Assembly (NCBI GenBank): GCA_036266155.1
Contig: DATANR010000193.1
Coordinates: forward strand, 1-58,778
DNA: 58,778 nucleotides
Source: SIAJ01 sp036266155
GTDB lineage: Bacteria; Planctomycetota; Planctomycetia; Gemmatales; Gemmataceae
Direction of reading: 5' to 3'
The notes under the pieces were generated by a model. It was not told where the DNA came from. It did no database searches and was given only the letters and a program-made list of their open reading frames with translations. The translations under genes were made by a program, and so were the position numbers. This document shows positions 25,114-33,215 of the stretch, one piece after another (the stretch's first letter is position 1; each line of letters opens with the position of its first letter).

Positions 25114-26229
25114 TCACCCGATCACCTCGGCCAACTCCACCAGCCGGCTCTTTTCTTTCAATGACTTCGCGCCCGCGTGGACGATCGCCGTCACGGCCAC
25201 GATCTCGTCGTGCGGAATCGGCTCCTTGCCGGTCTTCACCATCTCGCGAAACGTCGCGGCCATGCGGAACATCTCGTAGTGGTGGCCATACCAGAAGTCG
25301 CCTTCAATCGACGGAGTGTACTCGAAACGCTTCTTCTGGAAAAACACTGACGTATGGCAGTATTCCGAGATCTCGTTCGGCCTTCCGAACCAAATGGCGG
25401 CCGGCTGTCGGTCTGGGTACGTTACCAGCGCATGGCAGACATTATCCCGCATGTAAAGGCTGACCGCCTCCGCCTTCGGGCCCAGAAGCGTCACCACGGT
25501 CCAGGCCGGGTGCTGGCCATACACGAGCCAGCCGTCCAAGTTCACGCCGCTTTGCACGCCGGCGATGACATGCTGAATCGGACCGAACTCGCCGCTATCA
25601 CGCTTGCGCAGAGCCGCTTCCATTCCCTGCTCATGACGGAACAGGCTGCTCGACATTATCGTCGCCTTGTGTTCACGGGCGAAGTCGAGGATCTTCTTCG
25701 TGCCGGCCACGGTGCCGCCGATCGGTTTATCGCAAAATGTCGGCAGGCCGCGCTTAAGCGCCGGAGCGATCAGATCAAAGTGGTCCTCGCCGAAACCGGA
25801 CGCGTCGCCGAGCCAGACGGCATCCACTTGCTCGGCCAGATCTTCGGGCGACTTCGCGGCCTGCACGCCAGGGAACGCCTCGGTGAACGGCCCAATCACC
25901 TTTGGGTCGGCCGCGTAGTAGTGCGTGATCTTCGTGTCCGCGAAGGGGAGTTGGTCGAAATTAAACCTCGGATTGCGCATAACCTTGCGGAAGAATTCGG
26001 ACGATCCGGGGTCGAGGTATTTCTTGGTCGCATCGAGGTCGACGGTCGGATGCAGGTACTGGGCGAAGTGCCAGGTGTGCCCATTGGTCGGCTGTGCCTT
26101 GCGGTGAATCGCCGCGGAGATGACGCCGATGCGATAGATCTTGTGCGGCGGCGCGGCGATCATGCGATCGCCGATGAGCGTAGCGGCTGTGCCGGCAAAG
26201 AAGAACGAGCGACGCGTCGGATCGGACAT
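25114..26229 (-). CDS. Tat-exported Gfo/Idh/MocA-family oxidoreductase
   Basis: A 371-residue protein starting at ATG 26229 (GGAG seven bases upstream). MSDPTRRSFFFAGTAAT is a twin-arginine signal, fitting export of a folded NAD(P)-containing enzyme. The Rossmann start is YRIGVISAA and the family EKP motif appears as CDKPIGGT (about 172-179). The C-terminal half has the substrate-binding sheet, with GHHYEMFRM near 325. Exported Gfo/Idh proteins are greatly expanded in planctomycetes and are thought to act on sugars or polyols; the substrate here is unknown. It is transcribed divergently from the DUF1549/1553 gene at 26391 across a CACGGAT-type palindrome. Confidence 0.88.
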   Translation of the reverse strand: MSDPTRRSFFFAGTAATLIGDRMIAAPPHKIYRIGVISAAIHRKAQPTNGHTWHFAQYLHPTVDLDATKKYLDPGSSEFFRKVMRNPRFNFDQLPFADTKITHYYAADPKVIGPFTEAFPGVQAAKSPEDLAEQVDAVWLGDASGFGEDHFDLIAPALKRGLPTFCDKPIGGTVAGTKKILDFAREHKATIMSSSLFRHEQGMEAALRKRDSGEFGPIQHVIAGVQSGVNLDGWLVYGQHPAWTVVTLLGPKAEAVSLYMRDNVCHALVTYPDRQPAAIWFGRPNEISEYCHTSVFFQKKRFEYTPSIEGDFWYGHHYEMFRMAATFREMVKTGKEPIPHDEIVAVTAIVHAGAKSLKEKSRLVELAEVIG

Positions 26230-26257
26230 ACGGCAGCTCCGAAGAGACCATTGAAGC

Positions 26258-26342
26258 AAGGATTACACGGATGGACACGCATAAGACCAAGAGCAAATTC
26301 AGTATTTGTCTTATCCGTGTATTCGGTGTGATCCGTGGTTAA
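26258..26342. repeat. CACGGAT-type long palindrome (family E), copy 1
   Basis: Left arm GATTACACGGATGGACACGC and right arm containing CTTATCCGTGTATTCGGTGT then GATCCGTGGTTA pair imperfectly around an AT-rich loop. It sits between two divergent genes. Related copies are at 33105-33200 and 42432-42517. Confidence 0.75.
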
Positions 26343-26390
26343 GTTCCTGGTACAGTAAACTCTCCCACTCAATGCATCCGGGGAACCCTG

Positions 26391-29345
26391 ATGCCTCGTC
26401 TTGCTTTGTTGATTGCCGCATCGCTCGCCGCACCGATGTGCGCTGCCGACCTGCCGCCGGCGGCGAATCGGCCGATCGACTTTGATCGCGACGTGCGGCC
26501 ACTCTTCGTCAAACATTGCTACGCTTGTCACGGACCGGAGAAGCAGAAGGCCGGGCTGCGGCTCGATCGCAAGGCCGATGCGCTGAAAGGCGGTGATGAC
26601 GGAGCGGTCATCGTGCTGGGTAAGTCGGCGGAGAGCCCGCTGGTGCGTCTCGCGGCCGGGCTTGAGGCTGACCGACTGATGCCCCCTAAAGGTGAACGGC
26701 TCACGGCGGAACAAGTCGGTGTGCTGCGGGCTTGGATCGATCAAGGGGCGAAGTGGCTGGATGTCGCGGAGGCCGATCCTTTGGATTGGTGGTCGTTCCG
26801 GCCGATCGCGAAGGCGGCGCTGCCGAAGCTGAGTGTGGAAGACGAGGCTCGCGTTCGCAATCCGATTGATCGGTTCATACTGGCCAAACTGCGCGAGAAG
26901 GATCTGGCACCATCGCCCGAGGCCGATCGCCGCACATTGATCCGTCGGCTCTATTTCGATCTGATCGGCTTGCCGCCGACGCCAGACGAAGTTGACGCGT
27001 TCGTCAAAGACAGCGATCCGATGGCCTACGAACGGCTCGTCGATCGCCTGCTCGACTCGCCGCACCACGGAGAGCGCTGGGCCCGACACTGGCTAGATGT
27101 CGTCCACTACGGCGACACGCACGGCTACGACAAGGACCAGCCGCGGCCCAACGCTTGGCCCTATCGCGATTATGTCATTCGCGCGTTCAACAGCGACAAA
27201 CCCTATGGTCGCTTCGTGCAAGAACAGATCGCCGGTGATGTGCTCTATCCGGGTACGATCGATGGAGTCACGGCTCTCGGCTTCATCGCCGCAGGCCCCT
27301 GGGATCTCATCGGCCACGCCGAAGTGCCGGAAACCAAGATCGACGGCAAGGTCGCTCGCCACCTTGATCGCGATGACATGGTGGCGAACACGATTGACAC
27401 ATTTGTCGGCCTCACCGTCCAATGTGCTCAATGTCACAATCACAAGTTTGATCCAATTCGCCAGGAGGATTATTATCGTTTGCAAGCCGTCTTCGCGGCG
27501 CTTGACCGGGCGGATCGGCCCTATCACATTGATATCTATGCGGCGAAGCGGTATGCCGAGGTAAGCACCAAACTCCGAGAACTGCGAAAAATAAAGGAGG
27601 AGCGGGAAGCGAAGTTGAAAGCGGCGGGCGGCAAGGAACTCGCCGAACTCGACCAGAAAATCATGGCGGCCGGCAAGCCGGCAATGGCCAAGCCTGAGTT
27701 CGGCTATCACAGTGGGCTCGCCGCCAAGGCCGAAACCATCAAATGGGTACAGGTCGATCTCAGCAGTTCGGTTGCGCTCGATCGCATTGTTTTGTGGGGT
27801 TGTCACGACGACTTCAATATGATCGGCGCCGGCTTCGGATTTCCGGCGCGCTTCAAGATTGAAGTCTCTGACGATCCACAATTCAACGCGAATGTACTTT
27901 TGGTTGCCGACCGAACAGAGACCGACGTTCCGAACCCAGGTATAGCCGGCCAAACATTTTCCGCCAAGCGTGCGAAAGGTCGCTACATCCGCGTGACGGC
28001 GACGAAACTGGCTTCTCGCCAGAACGACTTCAACTTCGCGCTTTCCGAATTGCAGGCGTTCGATCCGAACGGCAAGAATGTCGCCGCCGGCGCCTCGGTG
28101 ACGGCCCTCGACTCCATCGAAGCTCCGGTCCGCTGGCGGAAATCAAATCTCACCGATGGCTACGCACCTGGAATGGGCGCGACGGGCGATCTAACAGCGC
28201 TCAAGAAGGAACGCGACGCCCTTGTTGCCCGAACCGCCGGTCAGCAGCTCGTCGATGACATCAAACAACTAATGGGCGCAATCGACGACTTTGAGCGCGA
28301 TGTCGCGAAGGTGCCGCCGACCGGCATCGTCTACGCCGGCACGATACACAACGGCGGCGGCGCGGCCTTCCGCGGCACCGGGCCGGACGGCGGCAAGCCG
28401 CGGCCGATCTTCGTGCTCAAACGCGGTTCGGTCACAAGCCCGCTCCAAGAAGTCACCGCGGGCACGGTCACCATGTTGCGCGATCTGCCAGGTGACTTTC
28501 AACTGCCACCCAACGCTGCCGAGGGGCAGCGCCGGGCAGCGCTGGCGAAATGGCTGACGAATGATAAGAACCCGCTCACTTGGCGATTGATCGTCAATCG
28601 TGTTTGGCAATATCACTTTGGCCGCGGCATCGTCGCGACGCCGAACGACTTCGGCAAGATGGGTCAGTTGCCAACGCATCCAGAGTTGCTCGACTGGCTG
28701 GCCACCGAGTTCCGCGACGGTGGCCAATCGCTGAAAGCGCTACACAAATTGATTGTCATGTCGGCCACATATCGTCAGGTATCCCTCGGCAATGAACAGT
28801 TCGACCGGATCGATTCCGGCAACGTGTATCTCTGGCGCATGACGCGCCGCAAGCTGGAAGCCGAGGCGGTCCGTGACGCGGCCCTGGTCGTGGCCGGCAA
28901 GCTCGATCGCACGATGGGCGGGCCGGCGTTCCAGGATTTTGTAGTCGAACATCCGGAACATTCACCGCATTACGAATATCACTTATACGATCCGGAAAAT
29001 CCCAAATCACATCGGCGTAGCATCTATCGCTTCCTCGTCCGCAGCAAGCCGCAGCCGTTCATGACGGTGCTCGATTGTGCCGACCCATCAATGCAGGTCG
29101 AGAAGCGCATCGAGACGCTGTCGCCATTACAGGCATTGGCCCTGTTTAACAACGGGTTCATGTTGGCGATGGCCAAGCACATGGCGGCGCGAGCAGGAGA
29201 TGTGAACGAGGCGTTCCGACTGGCCTTGGGCCGCGAACCGAAGGTCAAGGAACGCCAAGTGCTTGAAGCGTATGCGAAGGAACATGGGCTGCCGAATGCG
29301 TGCCGAGTGATCTTGAATTTAAATGAGTTTGTATTTGTGGATTGA
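26391..29345 (+). CDS. Planctomycete cytochrome c (PSCyt1)-DUF1549-DUF1553 protein with a discoidin-like insert
   Basis: A 984-residue exported protein with signal peptide (MPRLALLIAASLAAPMCAA). Order: cytochrome domain with heme site CYACH at 43-47 and a candidate axial methionine in LMPPKGERL near 100; DUF1549 (about 150-395) with a second CxxCH, CAQCHNHKFDP near 345; a discoidin/F5-8-type-C-like beta domain (about 450-560, WVQVDLSSSVALDRIVLW); and DUF1553 (about 690-960). The discoidin-like part suggests binding of a carbohydrate. The pair DUF1549/1553 plus DUF1501 is a planctomycete hallmark without proven function; electron transfer linked to polysaccharide oxidation is a reasonable inference. 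The DUF1501 gene follows 63 bases downstream. Confidence 0.93.
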   Translation: MPRLALLIAASLAAPMCAADLPPAANRPIDFDRDVRPLFVKHCYACHGPEKQKAGLRLDRKADALKGGDDGAVIVLGKSAESPLVRLAAGLEADRLMPPKGERLTAEQVGVLRAWIDQGAKWLDVAEADPLDWWSFRPIAKAALPKLSVEDEARVRNPIDRFILAKLREKDLAPSPEADRRTLIRRLYFDLIGLPPTPDEVDAFVKDSDPMAYERLVDRLLDSPHHGERWARHWLDVVHYGDTHGYDKDQPRPNAWPYRDYVIRAFNSDKPYGRFVQEQIAGDVLYPGTIDGVTALGFIAAGPWDLIGHAEVPETKIDGKVARHLDRDDMVANTIDTFVGLTVQCAQCHNHKFDPIRQEDYYRLQAVFAALDRADRPYHIDIYAAKRYAEVSTKLRELRKIKEEREAKLKAAGGKELAELDQKIMAAGKPAMAKPEFGYHSGLAAKAETIKWVQVDLSSSVALDRIVLWGCHDDFNMIGAGFGFPARFKIEVSDDPQFNANVLLVADRTETDVPNPGIAGQTFSAKRAKGRYIRVTATKLASRQNDFNFALSELQAFDPNGKNVAAGASVTALDSIEAPVRWRKSNLTDGYAPGMGATGDLTALKKERDALVARTAGQQLVDDIKQLMGAIDDFERDVAKVPPTGIVYAGTIHNGGGAAFRGTGPDGGKPRPIFVLKRGSVTSPLQEVTAGTVTMLRDLPGDFQLPPNAAEGQRRAALAKWLTNDKNPLTWRLIVNRVWQYHFGRGIVATPNDFGKMGQLPTHPELLDWLATEFRDGGQSLKALHKLIVMSATYRQVSLGNEQFDRIDSGNVYLWRMTRRKLEAEAVRDAALVVAGKLDRTMGGPAFQDFVVEHPEHSPHYEYHLYDPENPKSHRRSIYRFLVRSKPQPFMTVLDCADPSMQVEKRIETLSPLQALALFNNGFMLAMAKHMAARAGDVNEAFRLALGREPKVKERQVLEAYAKEHGLPNACRVILNLNEFVFVD

Positions 29346-29363
29346 TTGAAGTCTGCGGAATGC

Positions 29364-29393
29364 AAAGGCCACTCACGTACGTGGGTGGCCTTT
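29364..29393 (+). terminator. Hairpin between the DUF1553 and DUF1501 genes
   Basis: AAAGGCCAC at 29364-29372 pairs with GTGGCCTTT at 29385-29393, and the inner CACGTACGTG extends the stem to about 13 pairs with a GTAC loop. The stem ends in a short T-run, so partial termination within the operon is plausible; it would set the ratio of the two products. Confidence 0.55.
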
Positions 29394-29408
29394 CGAGACC
29401 ATCGAATA

Positions 29409-30827
29409 ATGAACCGACGCGATTTTCTCTGGCACTCCGGCGGCGGCCTCGGCGGCATTGCCCTCACGACGCTTATGAGTCAGGCGGGCTTGCATCACAA
29501 GCCAAAGGCCAAGCGCGTCGTACAACTTTTCATGGCCGGCGCGGCGAGCCATATTGATTTGTTTGACGTCAAGCCCGAACTCATCAAGCGGCATGGCCAG
29601 CCTTCTGATTTCGGCGAGCACGTTGAAGCCTTTCAAAATGGCCTCGGCCCGTGGCTCAAACCGATTTGGAATTTCAAATCCTACGGCAAGTGCGGCAAGC
29701 AACTCGGCGAACCGGTCGCGGCGCTGGGCGACGTTGTCGATGATATCGCGTTCGTTCACAACATGATCGGCAAGACAGGCGTTCACTCGCAGGGCACGCT
29801 GTTGCAGACGACGGGATTCAACCGGCCCGGCTTTCCAGGCATGGGTGCGTGGATCAGCTATGGCCTCGGCAACATCAGTGAGAATCTACCCGCGTTTATC
29901 GTGCTGCCCGATCATCGTGGATTGGCGTCGAATGGAACCAAGAATTGGGATAGCGCCTTCCTGCCGGCGCAGCATCAAGGGACCGTGATTTATCCTGGCT
30001 CGAAAACGCCTGTCGCCGATCTGTTTCCGGACGAGCGGGCCGGGTTCCCGACACCGGCCGGCGACGCCGCGGGCATTGATTTGCTCGGCAAGCTCAATCA
30101 TCAACATGCATCCACGCGGCCCGGCGACGATCGGCTCGACGCGCGCATTCGTTCCTATGAACTCGCCGCCAAGATGCAGCTCGCGGCCCCGGAGGCGCTC
30201 GACTTCTCGAAAGAGACGAAGGAAGTGCTCAAGCTCTACGGGCTCGATCACGGCAAATCGTCGTTCGACAAGGAAATCAATGCGCTCGAAGAGACCGACG
30301 TCTTTGGTCGCAAGTGCCTCGCCGCTCGCCGACTGCTCGAACGTGGCGTCCGCTTCGTACAAATCTGGAGCGGCAACGACAACGGCTTCCCACGCCGCAA
30401 TTGGGACAGCCACGAGGACGTGCAACGCGATCACGGCCCGCTCGCAACCGGGATGGCTCGCGGGACGGCTGCGCTGATCAAGGATTTGAAACGCGTCGGC
30501 CTGCTCGAAGACACGATTATTCTGTGGACCACGGAATTTGGCCGCATGCCGAGTTCACAGGGCGGAAAGGGCCGCGATCATAACCCGTATTGCTTCACGA
30601 ACTGGCTCTGCGGCGGCGGCATCAAGGGCGGCATCAGTTTCGGCCCGAGCGACGATTTCGGTTACAAACCCGCCGACCGCAAGAAGCCGACTGAGGTCTA
30701 TGACATCCATGCGACGATCTTGCATTTGCTCGGCATCGATCACACCAAATTAACAGTGCGCAATAATGGCATCGACCGTCGATTAACGGACGTGCATGGG
30801 CATGTGATAACGGAATTGTTGGCCTAG
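29409..30827 (+). CDS. DUF1501 family protein with Tat signal
   Basis: A 472-residue protein starting MNRRDFLWHSGGGLGGIALT, a clear twin-arginine signal. DUF1501 proteins have the alkaline phosphatase/sulfatase-superfamily fold; visible family segments are VVQLFMAGAASHIDLFDVKP near 35, LWTTEFGRMPSSQGGKGRDHNP near 385-405 and YDIHATILHLLGIDHTKL near 440. The expected catalytic nucleophile of sulfatases is not apparent. The gene is the second of a two-gene cassette with the cytochrome-DUF1549/1553 gene, and both products should work outside the cytoplasm. Confidence 0.93.
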   Translation: MNRRDFLWHSGGGLGGIALTTLMSQAGLHHKPKAKRVVQLFMAGAASHIDLFDVKPELIKRHGQPSDFGEHVEAFQNGLGPWLKPIWNFKSYGKCGKQLGEPVAALGDVVDDIAFVHNMIGKTGVHSQGTLLQTTGFNRPGFPGMGAWISYGLGNISENLPAFIVLPDHRGLASNGTKNWDSAFLPAQHQGTVIYPGSKTPVADLFPDERAGFPTPAGDAAGIDLLGKLNHQHASTRPGDDRLDARIRSYELAAKMQLAAPEALDFSKETKEVLKLYGLDHGKSSFDKEINALEETDVFGRKCLAARRLLERGVRFVQIWSGNDNGFPRRNWDSHEDVQRDHGPLATGMARGTAALIKDLKRVGLLEDTIILWTTEFGRMPSSQGGKGRDHNPYCFTNWLCGGGIKGGISFGPSDDFGYKPADRKKPTEVYDIHATILHLLGIDHTKLTVRNNGIDRRLTDVHGHVITELLA

Positions 30828-30830
30828 GAA

Positions 30831-30907
30831 GGCGAGCGAAGCCGCGTAAGCGGCCCGATGATGTCAGCCGCCAACATCATCGGGCCGCTTACGCGGCTCC
30901 GCTCGCC
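30831..30907. repeat. REPIN-like palindrome, family A, intergenic copy
   Basis: Arms 30831-30864 and 30874-30907 are reverse complements with one mismatch. Each contains GGCGAGCG(G/A)A, GCCGC-GTAA-GCGGC and CCGATGATG. It starts three bases after the DUF1501 stop and lies between two convergent genes, so it may also act as terminator. Confidence 0.92.
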
Positions 30908-30939
30908 GTCGAACGATCACCCTGCCTTTGGGTGAGCGA

Positions 30940-33042
30940 CTATTTCACGCCCATTCGATCCAGAACGAACACCATCAAGAATGCTTGCTCTTTCAAATGA
31001 TCGTAGCGGCCGGACGCGCCACCGTGGCCAGCGTCCATGTTGCATTTGAGCAAGAGCGGATTCGCGTCCGTCTTCAATGTGCGCAGTTTCGCAACGTACT
31101 TCGTCGGTTCGTGATACATCACCTGACTGTCGTTGAGTGATGTCATCACCAGAATTGACGGATAACTGGTTTTACGCATATTCGTATATGGACAATATTG
31201 CCGCATATATTCATACTCGGCCTTTTTCTTCGGATTACCCCACTGCTGAAATTCCTGCACCGTGAGCGGCAGTGATTCATCCGCCATGGTCGTCAGCACA
31301 TCGACAAATGGAACCTGCAATACGGCCGTTCCGCAGAGGTCAGGCCGGCGATTGAGGACGGCGCCGACGAGCAATCCGCCGGCGCTGCCACCGTGGATGG
31401 CGAGCTTGTCGCGGGCACAATATTTCTCACTCACCAAGTGGTCGGCGCACGCGATGAAATCGGTGAACGTGTTCTGCTTGTTCATCATCTTGCCGGCATC
31501 GTACCAGGCCCGGCCCATGTCCGAGCCGCCGCGGATGTGAGCCCAGGCGTAGACGACGCCGCGATCGAGCAGGCTGAAGATGTTTGAATGCCACTCGGCC
31601 TGCATCGGGATGCCGTAGGAGCCGTAGCCGTACAGGAGGCACGGGGCCGAGCCGTCGCGCTTCAGGCCCTTTTTGTAAATGATCGACAGCGGCACGCGCG
31701 TGCCGTCGGGCGACGTCGCGTAAATGCGTTCGGTCTGATAGACCGACGAGTCGAAGCCGCCAGGCACCTCAGTCCGTTTGAGCAGCTTGCGGCCGCCGGT
31801 GGCCGGGTCGTATTCGTACACCGTCGGCGGCGTCACCGGCGACGAGTAGCCGAAGCGGAACGAGGTTGCGTTGAAATCTGGGTTCTCGCCCATCTCTGCA
31901 TCAAACGCGGATTCCGTGAACTCGATGCGATGCGCCAGTCCGGTTTTCATGTCAATCACGCGAAGTTGCGGATTAGCCGCCTGACGTTCGGAGACAACCG
32001 CAAAGTCCTTGAAAAGTGTGAGGCCTTCGACGAATACGTCCGCGTCGTGTGCCACGAAATCCTTCCAGTTCGCCGGCTCGGTCTTGTCGACGGGGCACGT
32101 CGCGATACGGAAATTCAGCGCGCCCTTATTCGTGCGGATATAGAACTTGCCATCGCGATGGTCGGCACTGTATTCATGGCCCTCTTCACGCGGCAGGATC
32201 GTCTTCCACTCGCTCGTTGGCTGATCCGCGGGCAGATAACGCTGTTCGCCGCTTGTGTAACTGGTCGAAATGTGAAATAGATATTTGTCATCGTGCGAGC
32301 GCGCGAGATCGAGCCAAAAGAGTTCGTCCTTCTCCTCAAAGAGCAGCACGTCCTTGTCCTTCGCCTGGCCGATCGTGTGACGCCAGACCTTGTGAGCGCG
32401 CTTGGCGTCGTCCTCCGTCGTATAGAACAGCGTCTTGTTGTCGGCCGCCCATTCGACGCTCGGCGCCTTCGCGAGCTTCGGCTCGATCACCTTGCCGGTG
32501 CGCAGGTCCTTGACCGACAGTTCATACTCGCGGAACCCGGTGGTGTCCGTCGTGAACGCGAGCAGGTTGCCGTCGTCGCTCACCTTGTGTGCGCCGACGG
32601 CCAGGAACTTCTCGCCCTTGGCCAGCTCGTTCGCATCGAGAATGATCTCCTCGGCCGCCTCGAGCGTCCCCTTCTTGCGGCAGAAGATCGGATACTGCTT
32701 GCCCTCTTCGGTGCGCGAATAGTACCAAAAACCCTTCTCGCCGACCGGCACCGCCTTGTCGGTTTGCTTGATGCGGCCGAGCATTTCCTTGTAGAGCGTG
32801 TCGCGCAGCTTCTCGGTCTTCTTGGTCATCGCCTCCGTGTACGCGTTCTCGGCCTCCAGGTACTTGATGACGTCCGGGTTCTTCTTGTCCTTGAGCCAGA
32901 AGTAATCGTCGACGCGCGTGTCGCCGTGCAGTTCCAGCTTATGCGGATCCTTCTTGGCAACCGGCGGCTTGGGGCCGACAGTGTCGTCAGCGAAGGACGG
33001 CGAAACGACGAGCAAGGTGATGACGAGACGCAAACGGAACAT
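30940..33042 (-). CDS. Exported S9A prolyl oligopeptidase / oligopeptidase B family
   Basis: A 700-residue serine peptidase starting at ATG 33042 (GGAG eight bases upstream) with signal peptide MFRLRLVITLLVVSPSFA. The N-terminal beta-propeller domain covers about 60-430 and the alpha/beta-hydrolase domain the rest: LYGYGSYG near 480, the nucleophile in HGGSAGG (about S553) and the histidine in DAGHGGASGRYD near 673. The wording DYFWLKDKKNPDVIKYLEAENAYTE is typical of oligopeptidase B-type S9A enzymes, which cleave short peptides after basic residues or proline. Export of such an enzyme fits scavenging of peptides. It is monocistronic. Confidence 0.94.
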   Translation of the reverse strand: MFRLRLVITLLVVSPSFADDTVGPKPPVAKKDPHKLELHGDTRVDDYFWLKDKKNPDVIKYLEAENAYTEAMTKKTEKLRDTLYKEMLGRIKQTDKAVPVGEKGFWYYSRTEEGKQYPIFCRKKGTLEAAEEIILDANELAKGEKFLAVGAHKVSDDGNLLAFTTDTTGFREYELSVKDLRTGKVIEPKLAKAPSVEWAADNKTLFYTTEDDAKRAHKVWRHTIGQAKDKDVLLFEEKDELFWLDLARSHDDKYLFHISTSYTSGEQRYLPADQPTSEWKTILPREEGHEYSADHRDGKFYIRTNKGALNFRIATCPVDKTEPANWKDFVAHDADVFVEGLTLFKDFAVVSERQAANPQLRVIDMKTGLAHRIEFTESAFDAEMGENPDFNATSFRFGYSSPVTPPTVYEYDPATGGRKLLKRTEVPGGFDSSVYQTERIYATSPDGTRVPLSIIYKKGLKRDGSAPCLLYGYGSYGIPMQAEWHSNIFSLLDRGVVYAWAHIRGGSDMGRAWYDAGKMMNKQNTFTDFIACADHLVSEKYCARDKLAIHGGSAGGLLVGAVLNRRPDLCGTAVLQVPFVDVLTTMADESLPLTVQEFQQWGNPKKKAEYEYMRQYCPYTNMRKTSYPSILVMTSLNDSQVMYHEPTKYVAKLRTLKTDANPLLLKCNMDAGHGGASGRYDHLKEQAFLMVFVLDRMGVK

Positions 33043-33104
33043 CGGCAACTCCGGTACGATTCGACGAGGGTGGAGACAGTGTAGGGGAGCGCGACAACAA
33101 CGGA

Positions 33105-33200
33105 GCCACGGATGAAACACCGATCGAACACGGATACGGAGAAATCAAAATCAATCGCCTTTCTGTATTTTCCGTGTTTCATCTGTGTTTCATCAGTGGC
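33105..33200. repeat. CACGGAT-type long palindrome (family E), copy 2
   Basis: The left arm begins GCCACGGATGAAACACCGAT and the right arm ends GTTTCATCAGTGGC, complementary over about 40 bases with several mismatches. It again occupies a divergent intergenic space, between the peptidase gene and the second DUF1549 gene. Confidence 0.7.
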
Positions 33201-33215
33201 TACACTGACGTAACC

